Source of the DNA: Byssovorax sp.
Lineage (GTDB): Bacteria; Myxococcota_A; Polyangia; Polyangiales; Polyangiaceae
Assembly: GCA_025362495.1 (NCBI GenBank)
Contig: JANYGI010000079.1
Coordinates: 1 to 64,000 of the forward strand
Direction: 5' to 3'
DNA length: 64,000 nucleotides
Shown: positions 12,801 to 19,599 of the stretch, one piece after another
How the letters are laid out: each line of letters starts with the position of its first letter
How positions within the stretch are numbered: the stretch's first letter is position 1
Position numbers and translations under genes: made by a program
Notes under the pieces: model-generated
The model's input: only the letters and a program-made list of their open reading frames with translations
Database searches by the model: none
Told to the model about the DNA's origin: nothing

Positions 12801-15184
12801 TCGAGAGCTTCGGCGACAAGCCCACCGGCCTCGCCACGCTGCGCCAGGCGCTCGAGCGATCGCCCGAGCACGAGGCCGCCGGCAAGGCGCTCGAGGCCCT
12901 TACCGACAGCAAGGACCTCTTCGAGGAGGCCGCCGAGGCCCTCGAGAACGTCTACAAGATCCGCAACGATCACGCGTCGCTCGCGCGCCTCTACGAGAAG
13001 CGGATTTCGTACGCCTCCGCCGCGAGCGATCGGGTGCGGATGCGCCTCGATCTCGCCCGCGTGCTCGAGGAGCGATCGAACGATCCGAAGGCGGCGCAGG
13101 CCGCTCTCGAGGCCGCGTTCAGCGACGATCCGTCGGACGCTGACGTCCTCGCCGAGATCGAGCGCCTCGCCCCCGTCACCAATGGCTGGGCGGGCGCGGC
13201 CGACGCGCTCGACAAGGCCGTGCGCGCCTCGACCGATCTCGGCACCGAGACGGCGCGCGACCTGTGGATGCGGATCGCCGCCTGGCGCAAGGACAAGGTC
13301 GGCGACCACGCCCTGGCCGAGCGCGCGCTCGAAGAGGCCCTCAAGCACGATCCGCAGAGCGATTTCATCCTCCGCGAGATCGAGGTCCTCCAGCGATCGC
13401 CGGGCCGCGAGCGCGAGCTCGTCGCCACCCTGCGGCGGCTGGCCGCGCTCGACGGGCTCCAGGGCTCGTCGTCGGATCTCCGCCGCGAGGCGAAGACGCT
13501 GGCCGAGACGGTGCTCAAGGACGCCGAGCTCGTCGAAGCGATCCTCCGCGAGATGCTCGCCGCCGACGAGAGCGACGCCTGGGCCGTCGCCGAGCTGACC
13601 AAGGTTCGCGAGAAGGCCGGCGATTTCAAGGAGGTCTTCGATCTCCTCGTGCGCCAGGCCGAGCTCGCGGCCGACGGCTCCGCGATCCGCGATCTCCGCC
13701 ACGAGGCGGCGGCCGTGGCCCGCGAAAAGCTGGGCGACGACGCCCGCGCCATCGATCTGTACAGCCAGATCTTCGAGGACGAGCCGGGTGACGAGCGAGC
13801 GAGCACCGCGCTCCGCGAGCTCTACGCCAAGGGCGCGCACCACAAGGATCTGCTCCAGCTCCTCTCGCGCCTGATCGATCTCGCCGACTCGCCCGGCTCG
13901 CGCATCGCGATCCGCCTCGAAATGGCGGCGATCTGCCTCGACAAGCTCGACGCCGTCACCGAGGCGACCGAGCACCTGCGCGCCGTCCTCGACGAGGACG
14001 CGGGCAACGAGAAGGCGACGCTCCTGCTGTCGCAGCTCCTCGAAAAGACCGGGCGCGATCAGGAGCTGGCCGAGCTGCTGCTCTCGCAGATCGATCTCGC
14101 GGCCGAGCAGAAGGACGTGAGCAAGGAGCTCACTTTCCGCGTCCGCCTCGGCGAGGTCTACGAGACGCGCCTCAACGACGTCGCCAAGGCGATCGAGACC
14201 TACCAGGCCGTCACCGAGCGCGACGCGGGCCACAAGGGCGCGCTGCTCTCGCTCGCGCGCCTCTTCGAGCAGAAGGGCGACAAGGAGCACGCGGCCGAGG
14301 TCCTCGAGAAGTACCTCGGCGGCGCGACGGGCGAAGAGGCCGTGAAGACGGCGCTCCGCCTCGCCGATCTCTACGTCGCGCAGAAGCGCGAAGACGACGT
14401 TCGCCGCGTGCTCGAGCTCGGCCTCAAGGCCGGCGAGGGCACGCCGACGGCGCTCACCGCCGACATCCGCAAGCGCCTCCTCGGCCTCTACGAGAAGCAG
14501 AAGGCCTGGAGCGAGCTCGCGGATCTGATCTCCGGCGACGCCGAGCTCGCGAGCGACGTCGCCGAGAAGGTCCGCCTCTACCGCAAGGCCGCCGAGATCC
14601 ACCAGGCGAAGCGCAGCGATCCCGCTGCCGCGGCGGTGCTGCTCGTCAAGGCGTCCGAGCTCGCGCCCACCGATCGCGAGCTGCTCCTCCTGCTCTGCGA
14701 CGCCTACAGCGCCTCGGGACGCGGCCGTCAGGCTGCCGAGGTGCTGCAGAAGATCGTCGAGTCGTACGGTGGCCGCCGCTCGAAGGAGCTGGCCCCGATC
14801 CTCCACCGCCTCGCCAGGGCGTACCTCGCCGAGGGCGAGAAGGAGAAGGCGCTCGAGCAGCTCGACGTCGCGTTCAAGGTCGATCCCGGATCGATCGCCG
14901 TGCTCCGCGATCTCGGCGTCCTCTCGCTCGATCTCTCGGCGACGGGCGACGAGAAGAACAAGGACGCGAACATCGATCGCGCCCAGAAGACGTTCAAGGC
15001 GCTGCTCCTCCAGAAGCTCGACGACTCGTCGCCGATCACCAAGGGCGAGGTCTTCTACTACCTCGCCGAGATCAGCCACCGGCAGGGCGACGACAAGAAG
15101 GCCATCCAGATGGTCGAGCGCGCCCTCGACAGCAACAAGGAGCTCGCACCCGCGAAGGAGCTCCTCGCCAAGCTCAAGAAGTAG
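3884..15184 (+). CDS. Giant tetratricopeptide-repeat protein (3,766 residues)
   Basis: The frame is unbroken for 11.3 kb and the protein is almost entirely helical repeats. The recurring pattern is roughly E-R-x-L-x-x-[DN]-P-x-[DN]-x-x-A-L-x-x-L-x-x-L-Y, then W-x-D-L-x-x-L-L, then a helix containing R-x-x-L. The period is about 70-75 residues, equal to two TPR-like units, which implies roughly 50 such modules. There is no signal peptide or membrane segment, so it should be a cytoplasmic scaffold. An ATG at 3884 is preferred over the TTG just before it; a GGGG run lies 7 bases upstream. Myxococcus AgmK/GltI of the gliding machinery is a TPR protein of similar size, but no motility genes flank this one, so equivalence is speculative. 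The DUF374 gene follows after 6 bases. Confidence 0.93.
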   Translation: MSVETIRVALGRLQDDPENEAAYGELSDVVTEVVTAPASDVSGADIERLLGSARGRHEQRREWGAVARLLELEIQFVSGSPVEAPMQAELARVYQEELVDAEKSIAAYRRLMTLRPGDATAEEAIENDAAKREKWRDLVARYTAEGEAGEAGFRSSLYASAADVGYRYGGEEARAQVIEHVEKALELDRKNRRAAVLAELAYARSEDWAGVARIQKLLRDDATAKEDRLAAGLRLGRTASKKLSDPALAMDAYQQVLDLVPGQPDALSYLAEAYSASEQWDHLVSLYEDQLRGGGVKSGEELGILIQIAMVHWRMRGNVAAAEPYFDRVRRADAAHAGMLSFFRELCTGKNDKARLATILTDAQRAMADGPDKRALATEIARLAESQENAQKAIEQYKTVLRTDPDNRDAREALKRLYTATEGWNALVELLRQDLERTPQTEPLQRAAVLREIATVYRDRVKNEAALVTVLTQIVQLDETDIDSVRELTRVYEALGRWRDLLAYQQKLAELSQSSAEKVNLYRSAARRWIEQFSNVQNAVTAYEALLEVDGNDVEASQKLKELYVKRRSFPQLYALYEKQLPAAEGAAKIELLTEMAKLAAERLDRGAAAITLQKQILELDPNAAGVLDSLEKQAEREKDFATVAEVLERRIDAATDDAARLAALQKVGAVYAERLRDPAAAARTWRRVLTLSPGHAKALRVLREAYFAGADWDGLEELYASQNDWEGLVDFLSSAADKASEPAVKLELSFRAARLFEQQLKAPERATRSYERVLSVSPTDARAAAALVPIYEKEEKWSRLPALYEVRFAGAETDADKVAILRKLASVTGGPLADKNAALGHARKAYELLPDEAGLELLESWSRASGAWAPFVEAVEARLKKDQTLPAADARALRIKIAEVYSRELNKLDEAVMAYRELVELDKSDIETMHALDTLLRANGRKNDLRWLLELRAAQAEGDDRADVLEEWATLEEEVFGEPAQAIALLRQVVSISPRGEALKSLSNLLTQAGEFESAAEIVAQHRDLSEGEGRARREVELAGLYLDKLEKPASAFEACVRALSAAEHDPEAIALLGRLLDRPETRVRAATVLESEYAEIGDARRESQAVRVRLEAEKDPTVRLALHRKLADIEEQKLNAAGTAFEVILRALNEMPGNLELWGRAAELAQRSGRPTDLSEAYRLHLVAGRGAGDKLPEDVEIELCERAASLHDEQLGDPEGAMPYLERVLAVDATNTRAFNRLKQILTSSERWSELEELYDRAAKSTTDEKDRIELLNEVALIAEEIIGDAAKAIGYYERILVLDPLYTAALDSLEKLYEREERWKDLAALLEGRLDTATQQEAVDIKLALGRIYLDRLHEPSQALGHLEDVLRLRENDGEARQLVERLLEIGALRHRAARILEHVYEARDEIRQLVRVLEIRREGATDEGERRELLRRMSVLRDERLRDDHGAFAALAELVPLEPEDAQVRGRFVEIGRRLADHEKVATVLTAAADASTTSSTRGEILMEVARICEDLLEDEARAEKVYQRVIEIDRNDPLLVIPAAQALGRIHASKGRHDALAEDLGIEVKLEADIEKRRELYERIGGLYETVLEDADKAIGAWRSRLGDDPADATALSALERLYERTSAWRDLVGVLHAREQAESTESERRRTMVKAAETLADKIGDVPEAITGWRAVLDGFGPEHATLAALETLYEKAERWTDLEETLEVDLSLAEETADRLGLYARLGDVRRLHQQNLSGALDAYRQALGLDPTSERCRTALEAMLDIADARRDAAETLRPLYEADGDAEKLLKVLEIQVETTDDPTERLETLQTALRTAEGPLGDSARAFRYALRGLQLAAGEKEVSSWIATVERLGETTNRWKEVFDAYQAIVDQILDGDVQQSLRLRMGELARHKLDDAALAVTEYKKALEAHSGDRSALVALEELYAEANDSPHLLEILKLRVENAESDDEKKQLLFRQAELSQGSLSDRDGAIVTYEAILDVALEPRAIASLDALYRAAERWNDLIALLERQLDGKLGVAADLRVNVAKIARHHTGDTQRAFDELGEALAGDPSHEGAVAELEALLSTSDDPEHKARAGEMLEPVYLRRADWAKVKLALDARLAASQDPGERRDLLQRLATLHEEQLEDYGAALETVAMLLHEELGDESVWAELERLAKVASAERRLAAVYAAELSALSADDAGSAKLSRRTGEIYADLGEVESALKWLRRAHEFEPESRELFTAIDALLVKGGRHAERVALHRAALDYRTDKERLDALHTIAHLERSELKEPEKAIDTYRAALDVDDNDPRALDALTELYGELGKDRDLADLYLRRAETAPNGEQAAPYRLALARLLRSKLGDESGAIDQLEAIVTEVPWHAEAIKELEALTREEEHKARVVEILRPLYERSDDWRLLIRLNEERFGLAQDTHEKVAVLRETARLWETRGADELRAFQATRAAFELDPEDSETRADLERLTEALGAWEELSESYEHGVTQTTDDVTKRELLLQLAQVYDGKIDDPRRALAAYSRISAIDPTDTEPLEAMDTLAVLLSDWATLISVLEKKSQIASDDENASIWRRIAETKLDMLEDPAGAAVAYERALELNPDSTMTVDALIDLYEPVAASDAVAENAPSPAGGAPRRLVELYTRRVELADSEEGDLRYDLNVRAAEVFEKKLDDRREAITALNAALDARAGDAAVLGGLERLYRAESLWDELLGNLQLQASAAETKEARVKLRTAIGDLYGGQLESPSDALEQYRLVLDEDATNDHAIRSARAIGESREELRLDAADILEPVLRGAARHEDLVAILELRLRAQTDADDRAKTLRAIAAVEDQGRNRPIEAEAALLRALEDTPDDASLHAEIERLAERNGYARYADTLAARAGSIFDATIAKDLFLRLGTVAEEKLKDDRRSVDAYAKAVEHAGDTPELLSALDRLYARLGDMKALADVLERRVPLVDSERDQADLFHRLAVIQIESFGDKPTGLATLRQALERSPEHEAAGKALEALTDSKDLFEEAAEALENVYKIRNDHASLARLYEKRISYASAASDRVRMRLDLARVLEERSNDPKAAQAALEAAFSDDPSDADVLAEIERLAPVTNGWAGAADALDKAVRASTDLGTETARDLWMRIAAWRKDKVGDHALAERALEEALKHDPQSDFILREIEVLQRSPGRERELVATLRRLAALDGLQGSSSDLRREAKTLAETVLKDAELVEAILREMLAADESDAWAVAELTKVREKAGDFKEVFDLLVRQAELAADGSAIRDLRHEAAAVAREKLGDDARAIDLYSQIFEDEPGDERASTALRELYAKGAHHKDLLQLLSRLIDLADSPGSRIAIRLEMAAICLDKLDAVTEATEHLRAVLDEDAGNEKATLLLSQLLEKTGRDQELAELLLSQIDLAAEQKDVSKELTFRVRLGEVYETRLNDVAKAIETYQAVTERDAGHKGALLSLARLFEQKGDKEHAAEVLEKYLGGATGEEAVKTALRLADLYVAQKREDDVRRVLELGLKAGEGTPTALTADIRKRLLGLYEKQKAWSELADLISGDAELASDVAEKVRLYRKAAEIHQAKRSDPAAAAVLLVKASELAPTDRELLLLLCDAYSASGRGRQAAEVLQKIVESYGGRRSKELAPILHRLARAYLAEGEKEKALEQLDVAFKVDPGSIAVLRDLGVLSLDLSATGDEKNKDANIDRAQKTFKALLLQKLDDSSPITKGEVFYYLAEISHRQGDDKKAIQMVERALDSNKELAPAKELLAKLKK

Positions 15185-15190
15185 CGCTCG

Positions 15191-15856
15191 ATGCTGCTGC
15201 GGCGCGCGCTGGGGATCCTGATCGGGATCACGGCGCGCGCCTGGCTCGCCACGCTTCGACTCACCCTCATCCTCGACCCTGCGCTCGACGCGTCCACGAC
15301 GCGGCCGTGGTCGCTCGCCTTCTGGCACGGGCAGCAGTTCGCTCTCTTGCGCTGGCGGAGGCGGCGCGCCACCGTCGCGCTCGTGAGCCTCTCGCGCGAC
15401 GGGGAAATTCAGGCCTCCGCGCTGCCTCGCGTGGGCATGGCGATCGAGCGCGGCTCGTCATCGCGCGGCGGCGTCTCCGGCCTCAAGGCCATCGTGCGGC
15501 GCCTGCGCCGCGAGGGGCTCGACGCGGCCTTCGCCGTCGATGGACCGAAGGGCCCGCGCGGCGTTGTCAGGAGTGAGTCAGGATCTGTCGGCGCGGCGCT
15601 CGCGGCGCGCCTCGCCGGCGGCGTCGTCGTCCCGATGGCCTCGGCGTGTGGCCGGCTCCGCGTCCTCGCGCGCACCTGGGATCGCTTCGAGCTGCCGCTC
15701 CCGTTCTCGCGCGTCGTCGTCGTCCTCGGCGCGCCGATCGATCCCGAGAACGCCACGCCCGATCACCTCGCCGCGGCGATCGATGCGGCGCGCGCCGTCG
15801 CCGTCGCCACGCTCGCGCAGCCGCGCGCGCTGGCCGCGACGGGGCCGACGGCATGA
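15191..15856 (+). CDS. DUF374 / lysophospholipid acyltransferase-family protein
   Basis: This 221-residue protein has the DUF374 signature blocks in order: FWHGQQ at about 44-49, SRDGE at 68-72, ERGSSSRGG at about 86-94 and DGPKGPRG at 117-124. DUF374 proteins belong to the LPLAT acyltransferase superfamily and are thought to acylate lipid A-type or other envelope lipids. The N-terminus is hydrophobic enough to associate with the inner membrane. The gene starts 6 bases after the giant TPR gene, and its stop overlaps the ATG of the next gene, so the three are probably one transcript. The acceptor lipid is unknown. Confidence 0.88.
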   Translation: MLLRRALGILIGITARAWLATLRLTLILDPALDASTTRPWSLAFWHGQQFALLRWRRRRATVALVSLSRDGEIQASALPRVGMAIERGSSSRGGVSGLKAIVRRLRREGLDAAFAVDGPKGPRGVVRSESGSVGAALAARLAGGVVVPMASACGRLRVLARTWDRFELPLPFSRVVVVLGAPIDPENATPDHLAAAIDAARAVAVATLAQPRALAATGPTA

Positions 15857-16761
15857 GCCGCGTCGCCTCGATCGACGGCGTGATCCACGCGCCCGACGAC
15901 GCCAGGGTCTCGGTCTACGATCGCGGGTTCCTCTATGGCGACAGCGTCTTCGAGACGCTCCGCACCTACGGCGGCGAACCCTTCGCGCTCGCCGACCACC
16001 TCGCGCGGCTCGCCCGCTCCGCCGCGATGATCGGGATCACGATGCCGATCACCGCCGCCGATCTCGCGATCGAGGTGCGCCTCGCGGTGCGCGCCGCGCG
16101 CGACGACGAGAGCTACGTGCGCGTCACGATCACGCGCGGCACGGGCGCCCTCGGCCTCGATCCCGGCCTCGCGCGCGATCCCCTCCGCGTGATCCTCGTC
16201 GAGCCCTTCACGCCACCGCCTGCCGCGCTGTATCGCGACGGCGTCCGCGCGGTGACCACGCGCCTCGATCGCCCCGCCGACGCCGCGCCCGGCGCCAAGA
16301 TCACCAACTACCTCGCGAGCCTCCTCGCCCTCCAGATCGCCAAGGCCGCGGGCGCCCACGAGGCGCTGCTCCTCGACGCGCGCGGCGAGGTGATCGAAGG
16401 CACGACGTCGAACGTGTTCCTCGTGCAGGGCGGCGTCCTCGTCACGCCGCCGGAGGACGCGGGCCTCCTCGCCGGCATCACCCGTGCGCAGGTGCTCGAC
16501 ATCGCGGGAGAGCTCGGCATCCCGGTGCGCTTTGCGACGTTTGCCCCTGCAATCGCCGCTCAAGAGGCCTTCCTCACGTCGAGCCTGCGCGAGCTGATGC
16601 CGCTCGTACAGATCGACGCCAATGTCCTCGGTGACGCGCGACCCGGGCCGGTCACCCGCGCAGTGCACACCGCATTTCGGCGCCGCGTCGGCCTCGGCGC
16701 CGAGCTGATGCCCTGGGAATCCCCTGGATCGAGCGGTGACGCCTCGACGCTGTCGAGATAA
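15853..16761 (+). CDS. Class IV PLP-dependent aminotransferase (IlvE / 4-amino-4-deoxychorismate lyase type)
   Basis: The ATG at 15853 overlaps the previous stop (ATGA), giving 302 residues, the normal size for fold-type IV enzymes. YDRGFLYGDSVFETLRTY at about 22-39 is the typical N-terminal block. The PLP-binding Lys is Lys149 in GAKITNYL, and Glu182 in IEGTTSNVF matches the residue that contacts the pyridine nitrogen. SSLRELMPL near the C-terminus is also typical. Family members are branched-chain aminotransferases, D-amino acid aminotransferases and PabC. The short ELMPL-type end and strongly conserved TTSN do not separate these reliably. Translational coupling to the DUF374 gene is clear. 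Confidence 0.92.
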   Translation: MSRVASIDGVIHAPDDARVSVYDRGFLYGDSVFETLRTYGGEPFALADHLARLARSAAMIGITMPITAADLAIEVRLAVRAARDDESYVRVTITRGTGALGLDPGLARDPLRVILVEPFTPPPAALYRDGVRAVTTRLDRPADAAPGAKITNYLASLLALQIAKAAGAHEALLLDARGEVIEGTTSNVFLVQGGVLVTPPEDAGLLAGITRAQVLDIAGELGIPVRFATFAPAIAAQEAFLTSSLRELMPLVQIDANVLGDARPGPVTRAVHTAFRRRVGLGAELMPWESPGSSGDASTLSR

Positions 16762-16818
16762 CGTAACGTCACAAATCGAAGCGTCGCTACCCCGCCGTGC
16801 CGCGCCTCGCGAACCCCC

Positions 16819-17280
16819 ATGCTCGACTTCCTCGCGCCTCTGTTCTCGTCCGACGAGTTCATGCCGCACGGGCACTGTTACCTCTGGCAGCCAGGGATCG
16901 TGTGGCTCCACGTCGTCTCCGACGCGATCATCGCGCTCGCCTACACGTCAATCCCGTTCACGTTGCTCTACATCGTACGGCGCCGACGCGACCTGCCGTA
17001 CGACTGGATGTTCCTCTGCTTCGGGGTCTTCATCGTCGCGTGCGGCGCGACGCACTACCTCGAGATCCTCACGCTCTGGAAGCCCTGGTACTGGCTCTCC
17101 GGCGCGGTGAAGGCCGTCACCGCGCTCGCGTCGCTGCTCACCGCCGTGCGGCTCGTGCGGCTGGTCCCGGCTGCCGTCGCGCTGCCCACGCCGCACGACA
17201 TGCGCCGCGCCTCGGACGCGCTCCGCGTGAGCGAGGCCCGCTTCCGCGCGGCCATCGAGGCCGGCCTCGACGCGTTCTAA
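16819..17280 (+). CDS. Ethylene-receptor-like sensor domain (N-terminal half of a split histidine kinase)
   Basis: The 153 residues contain three membrane segments homologous to the ethylene-binding domain of plant ETR1. The start HGHCYLWQPGIVWLH is followed by DAIIALAYTSIP (Asp35, Tyr42, Pro46) and FGVFIVACGATHYLEI. Cys75 and His79 in CGATH match the copper ligands of ETR1 (Cys65/His69). After about residue 130 comes the start of a PAS domain (SEARFRAAIEAGLDAF), which ends at a TAA at 17278-17280. The next codon, GTG at 17281, continues the same PAS fold in the same frame. The single base change TAC to TAA would explain the stop. This is therefore probably half of one gene. It follows the aminotransferase by 57 bases. 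Confidence 0.85.
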   Translation: MLDFLAPLFSSDEFMPHGHCYLWQPGIVWLHVVSDAIIALAYTSIPFTLLYIVRRRRDLPYDWMFLCFGVFIVACGATHYLEILTLWKPWYWLSGAVKAVTALASLLTAVRLVRLVPAAVALPTPHDMRRASDALRVSEARFRAAIEAGLDAF

Positions 17281-18591
17281 GTGATAGAGGCCGTGCGCGA
17301 CGCGTCCGGCGCCATCACCGACTTCAACGTCGTCGAGATGAACTCCGTCGGTGCGAACCTCATCGCGCAGCCCATGGCGGCGCTGCCGCGCGAGTCGCAG
17401 CGCGGCCGCTTCGCCAGGCACCCGGAGCTGGTCTCCAAGCACCGCGCGGTGACGGACACGCGCGGCCTGATCGACGAGGAGACCGTCCTCCACCGGCCCG
17501 TGCTCGGGCCGACCTGGTTCCATCATCAGGCCGTGCCCGTGGGCGACGGCGTCGCCGTCACGCTGCGCGACATCTCGCGGCGCAAGCGCGACGAGCACGC
17601 GCGGCTCGTCGCTTCCATCGTCGCCTCCTCGAACGACGCGATCATTGCCCAGTCCACCTCGGGGATCATCGAGAGCTGGAACGTCGGCGCCGAGCGCCTC
17701 TATGGCTACAGCGCCGAGGAGGCGATCGGCCAGGCCCGCACCCTCGCCGTGCCGCCCGACCACGTCGATCCGGTGGTGGTGCTCGTCGACCGCCTCGTCC
17801 GCGGCGAGCGCGTCGAGGACTGCGAAGCCATCCGTCAGCGCAAGGACGGCAGCTTGATCGACGTCTCGATCCGCCTCTCGCCGATTTGCGACGACGCCGG
17901 CGCCGTCACCGGCGTCTCGGCGATCGCGCGCGACATCACCGCGTCGAAGGAGGCCGAGCGCCGCCTCAAGGCCTCGCTCCAGGAGAAAGAGGTCCTGCTC
18001 GAAGAGGTCCACCACCGGGTGAAGAACAACCTCCAGGTCATCTCCAGCCTGCTCAACATCGAGGCTGGCCGCATGACCAACCCCGAGGCCGTCACCGCCT
18101 TCCGCAAGAGCCAGACGCGCGTGCGATCGATCGCCGCGTTCCACGAGGGCGTCTACCAGGCGAGCGATCTCGCGCACGTCGACATGGCCCGCTACATCGG
18201 CGACCTGCTGCGCGGCCTCCGCGCGACGTACGGGCTCACCGGCGACGGCGTGAGCGTGACGGTCGACGCCGCCTCGGTCGCGCTCAGCGCCGACGTGGCG
18301 ATCCCCTGCGGCCTCATCGCCAACGAGCTGATCACCAACGCCTTCAAGCACGCCTTCCCCGGCGGCCACGGCACGATCAGCGTCACCTTCCAGCGGACCG
18401 ACGAGCACCTCGTCCTGCGCGTGGCCGACGACGGCGTCGGGCTACCCTCGAGCTTCGATCTCACGGCGCTCGACTCGCTCGGCCTCCAGCTCGTGCAGAC
18501 GCTGAGCGAGCAAATCGGCGGCGCCGTCGGCGTCGAGCGCCGCGCGCGAGGCGTGGCCTTTTCCGTGAAATTCACGGCTGCAAACTCATGA
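17281..18591 (+). CDS. PAS-domain sensor histidine kinase (C-terminal half of the ethylene-receptor-like kinase)
   Basis: The frame directly follows the in-frame TAA at 17278. It completes a first PAS domain (EAVRDASGAITDF), contains a second at about residues 105-220 (IIESWNVGAERLYGY), then a HisKA_2-type phosphoacceptor region EEVHHRVKNNLQVISSLLN with His245 before Arg. The HATPase has an N box (ANELITNAFKHAF), DDGVGLP and SLGLQLVQTL, so the catalytic core looks complete. GTG at 17281 is the first possible start but has no clear ribosome site. If translated alone it would be soluble and lack the ethylene-like sensor. Its stop overlaps the ATG of the response regulator at 18588 (ATGA), so the two were a two-component unit. 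Confidence 0.85.
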   Translation: MIEAVRDASGAITDFNVVEMNSVGANLIAQPMAALPRESQRGRFARHPELVSKHRAVTDTRGLIDEETVLHRPVLGPTWFHHQAVPVGDGVAVTLRDISRRKRDEHARLVASIVASSNDAIIAQSTSGIIESWNVGAERLYGYSAEEAIGQARTLAVPPDHVDPVVVLVDRLVRGERVEDCEAIRQRKDGSLIDVSIRLSPICDDAGAVTGVSAIARDITASKEAERRLKASLQEKEVLLEEVHHRVKNNLQVISSLLNIEAGRMTNPEAVTAFRKSQTRVRSIAAFHEGVYQASDLAHVDMARYIGDLLRGLRATYGLTGDGVSVTVDAASVALSADVAIPCGLIANELITNAFKHAFPGGHGTISVTFQRTDEHLVLRVADDGVGLPSSFDLTALDSLGLQLVQTLSEQIGGAVGVERRARGVAFSVKFTAANS

Positions 18592-19586
18592 ACACCACGC
18601 GCCCGATGGCGAAGATCATGGTCGTCGAAGACGAGAGCATCGTCGCCAAGGACCTCGAGATGACGCTGAGGCGCCTCGGCTACGCCGTGCCAGCGACGGC
18701 GTCGTCGGCGGACGACGCGCTGCGGAAGGCCGGGCAATTCCGGCCCGATCTCGTGCTGATGGACATCCACCTCCACGGCGAGGTCGACGGGATCACGGCG
18801 GCGCGGCGCCTGCGCAGCGAGATGAACATCCCCGTCATTTACCTCACGGCCTACGCCGACGACGACACCGTCGAGCGCGCCCGCGACACCGAGCCCTTCG
18901 GCTATCTCCTCAAGCCCTTCAACGAGCGCGAGCTCCGCAGCATGCTCGAGGTCGCGCTCTACAAGCACGACGCCGAGGCGCGGCTCCGCCACAGCGATCG
19001 CATGGCCTCGATCGGCACGATGGCCGCGGGCATCGCCCACGAGATCAACAACCCGCTCGCGTACGTGATCGCCAACCTCGATTTCGCGGCCAAGGCCGTG
19101 GCCGCGGCGACGGCGGACCTCGCCGCGCCCCCGCCTCCGCCCGCGGACGGGGAGCCGCCGCTCGACCGCCTGCGCGGCGCGAGCGCGGCGATCGACGACG
19201 CCGTCATCGGCGCGGATCGGGTGCGAAAGATCGTGGCCGAAGTCAGCCGCTTCGCGCACGCCAAGACCACGGATCGCGAGCCTGTCGATCTCTGGGACGC
19301 GCTGGAGTCGGCCATCCGGCTCAGCTCGCACCACACCCAGCACCACGCGCTCATCGATCTGATCCTGTGCGATCTGATGATGCCGCGGATGAACGGGATG
19401 GAGCTCTACAAGAACGTCGTGGCGCTCGTGCCCGACCAGGCGTCGGACTTCGTCTTCCTCTGTGGGGGCGCCGTCACCCAGCGCGCGGCCGACTTCCTCG
19501 AAGCGCACGCCGATCAGCGCTTCGACAAGCCGTTCCAGCTCAACGAGCTCGAGGCGATGATCGCCGGGCGCCTGCTCCGCGCGTGA
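18588..19586 (+). CDS. Response regulator-histidine kinase hybrid with internal deletion (REC-HisKA-partial REC)
   Basis: The 332 residues start with a full receiver domain (VVEDE at 12-16, phosphoacceptor Asp59 in LMDIHL, Lys109 in LLKPF). A HisKA dimerisation/phosphoacceptor segment follows (SIGTMAAGIAHEINNPLAYV, His151). At about residues 254-256 the kinase sequence stops and joins the middle of a second receiver, LILCDLMMPRMNGMELYKNV (Asp262, Lys314 in FDKPF). The HATPase domain and the first half of the second receiver, normally well over 150 residues, are missing, yet the frame is kept. The protein cannot autophosphorylate in the usual way; the first receiver could still work. It is coupled to the kinase gene by ATGA. 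Confidence 0.87.
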   Translation: MNTTRPMAKIMVVEDESIVAKDLEMTLRRLGYAVPATASSADDALRKAGQFRPDLVLMDIHLHGEVDGITAARRLRSEMNIPVIYLTAYADDDTVERARDTEPFGYLLKPFNERELRSMLEVALYKHDAEARLRHSDRMASIGTMAAGIAHEINNPLAYVIANLDFAAKAVAAATADLAAPPPPPADGEPPLDRLRGASAAIDDAVIGADRVRKIVAEVSRFAHAKTTDREPVDLWDALESAIRLSSHHTQHHALIDLILCDLMMPRMNGMELYKNVVALVPDQASDFVFLCGGAVTQRAADFLEAHADQRFDKPFQLNELEAMIAGRLLRA

Positions 19587-19599
19587 TCAGCCGCCGAGG

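Noticed and set aside
6215-15328. A 3,037-residue open frame antisense to the giant TPR gene
   Set aside because: It mirrors the high-GC codon bias of the sense gene, is Arg/Leu/Val/Glu-rich low complexity with no domain, and has no start signal.
17270-17290. Programmed frameshift or selenocysteine-type recoding at the split kinase
   Set aside because: The stop is TAA, not TGA, the frame does not change and no obvious stem-loop follows; a simple nonsense change is the better explanation.
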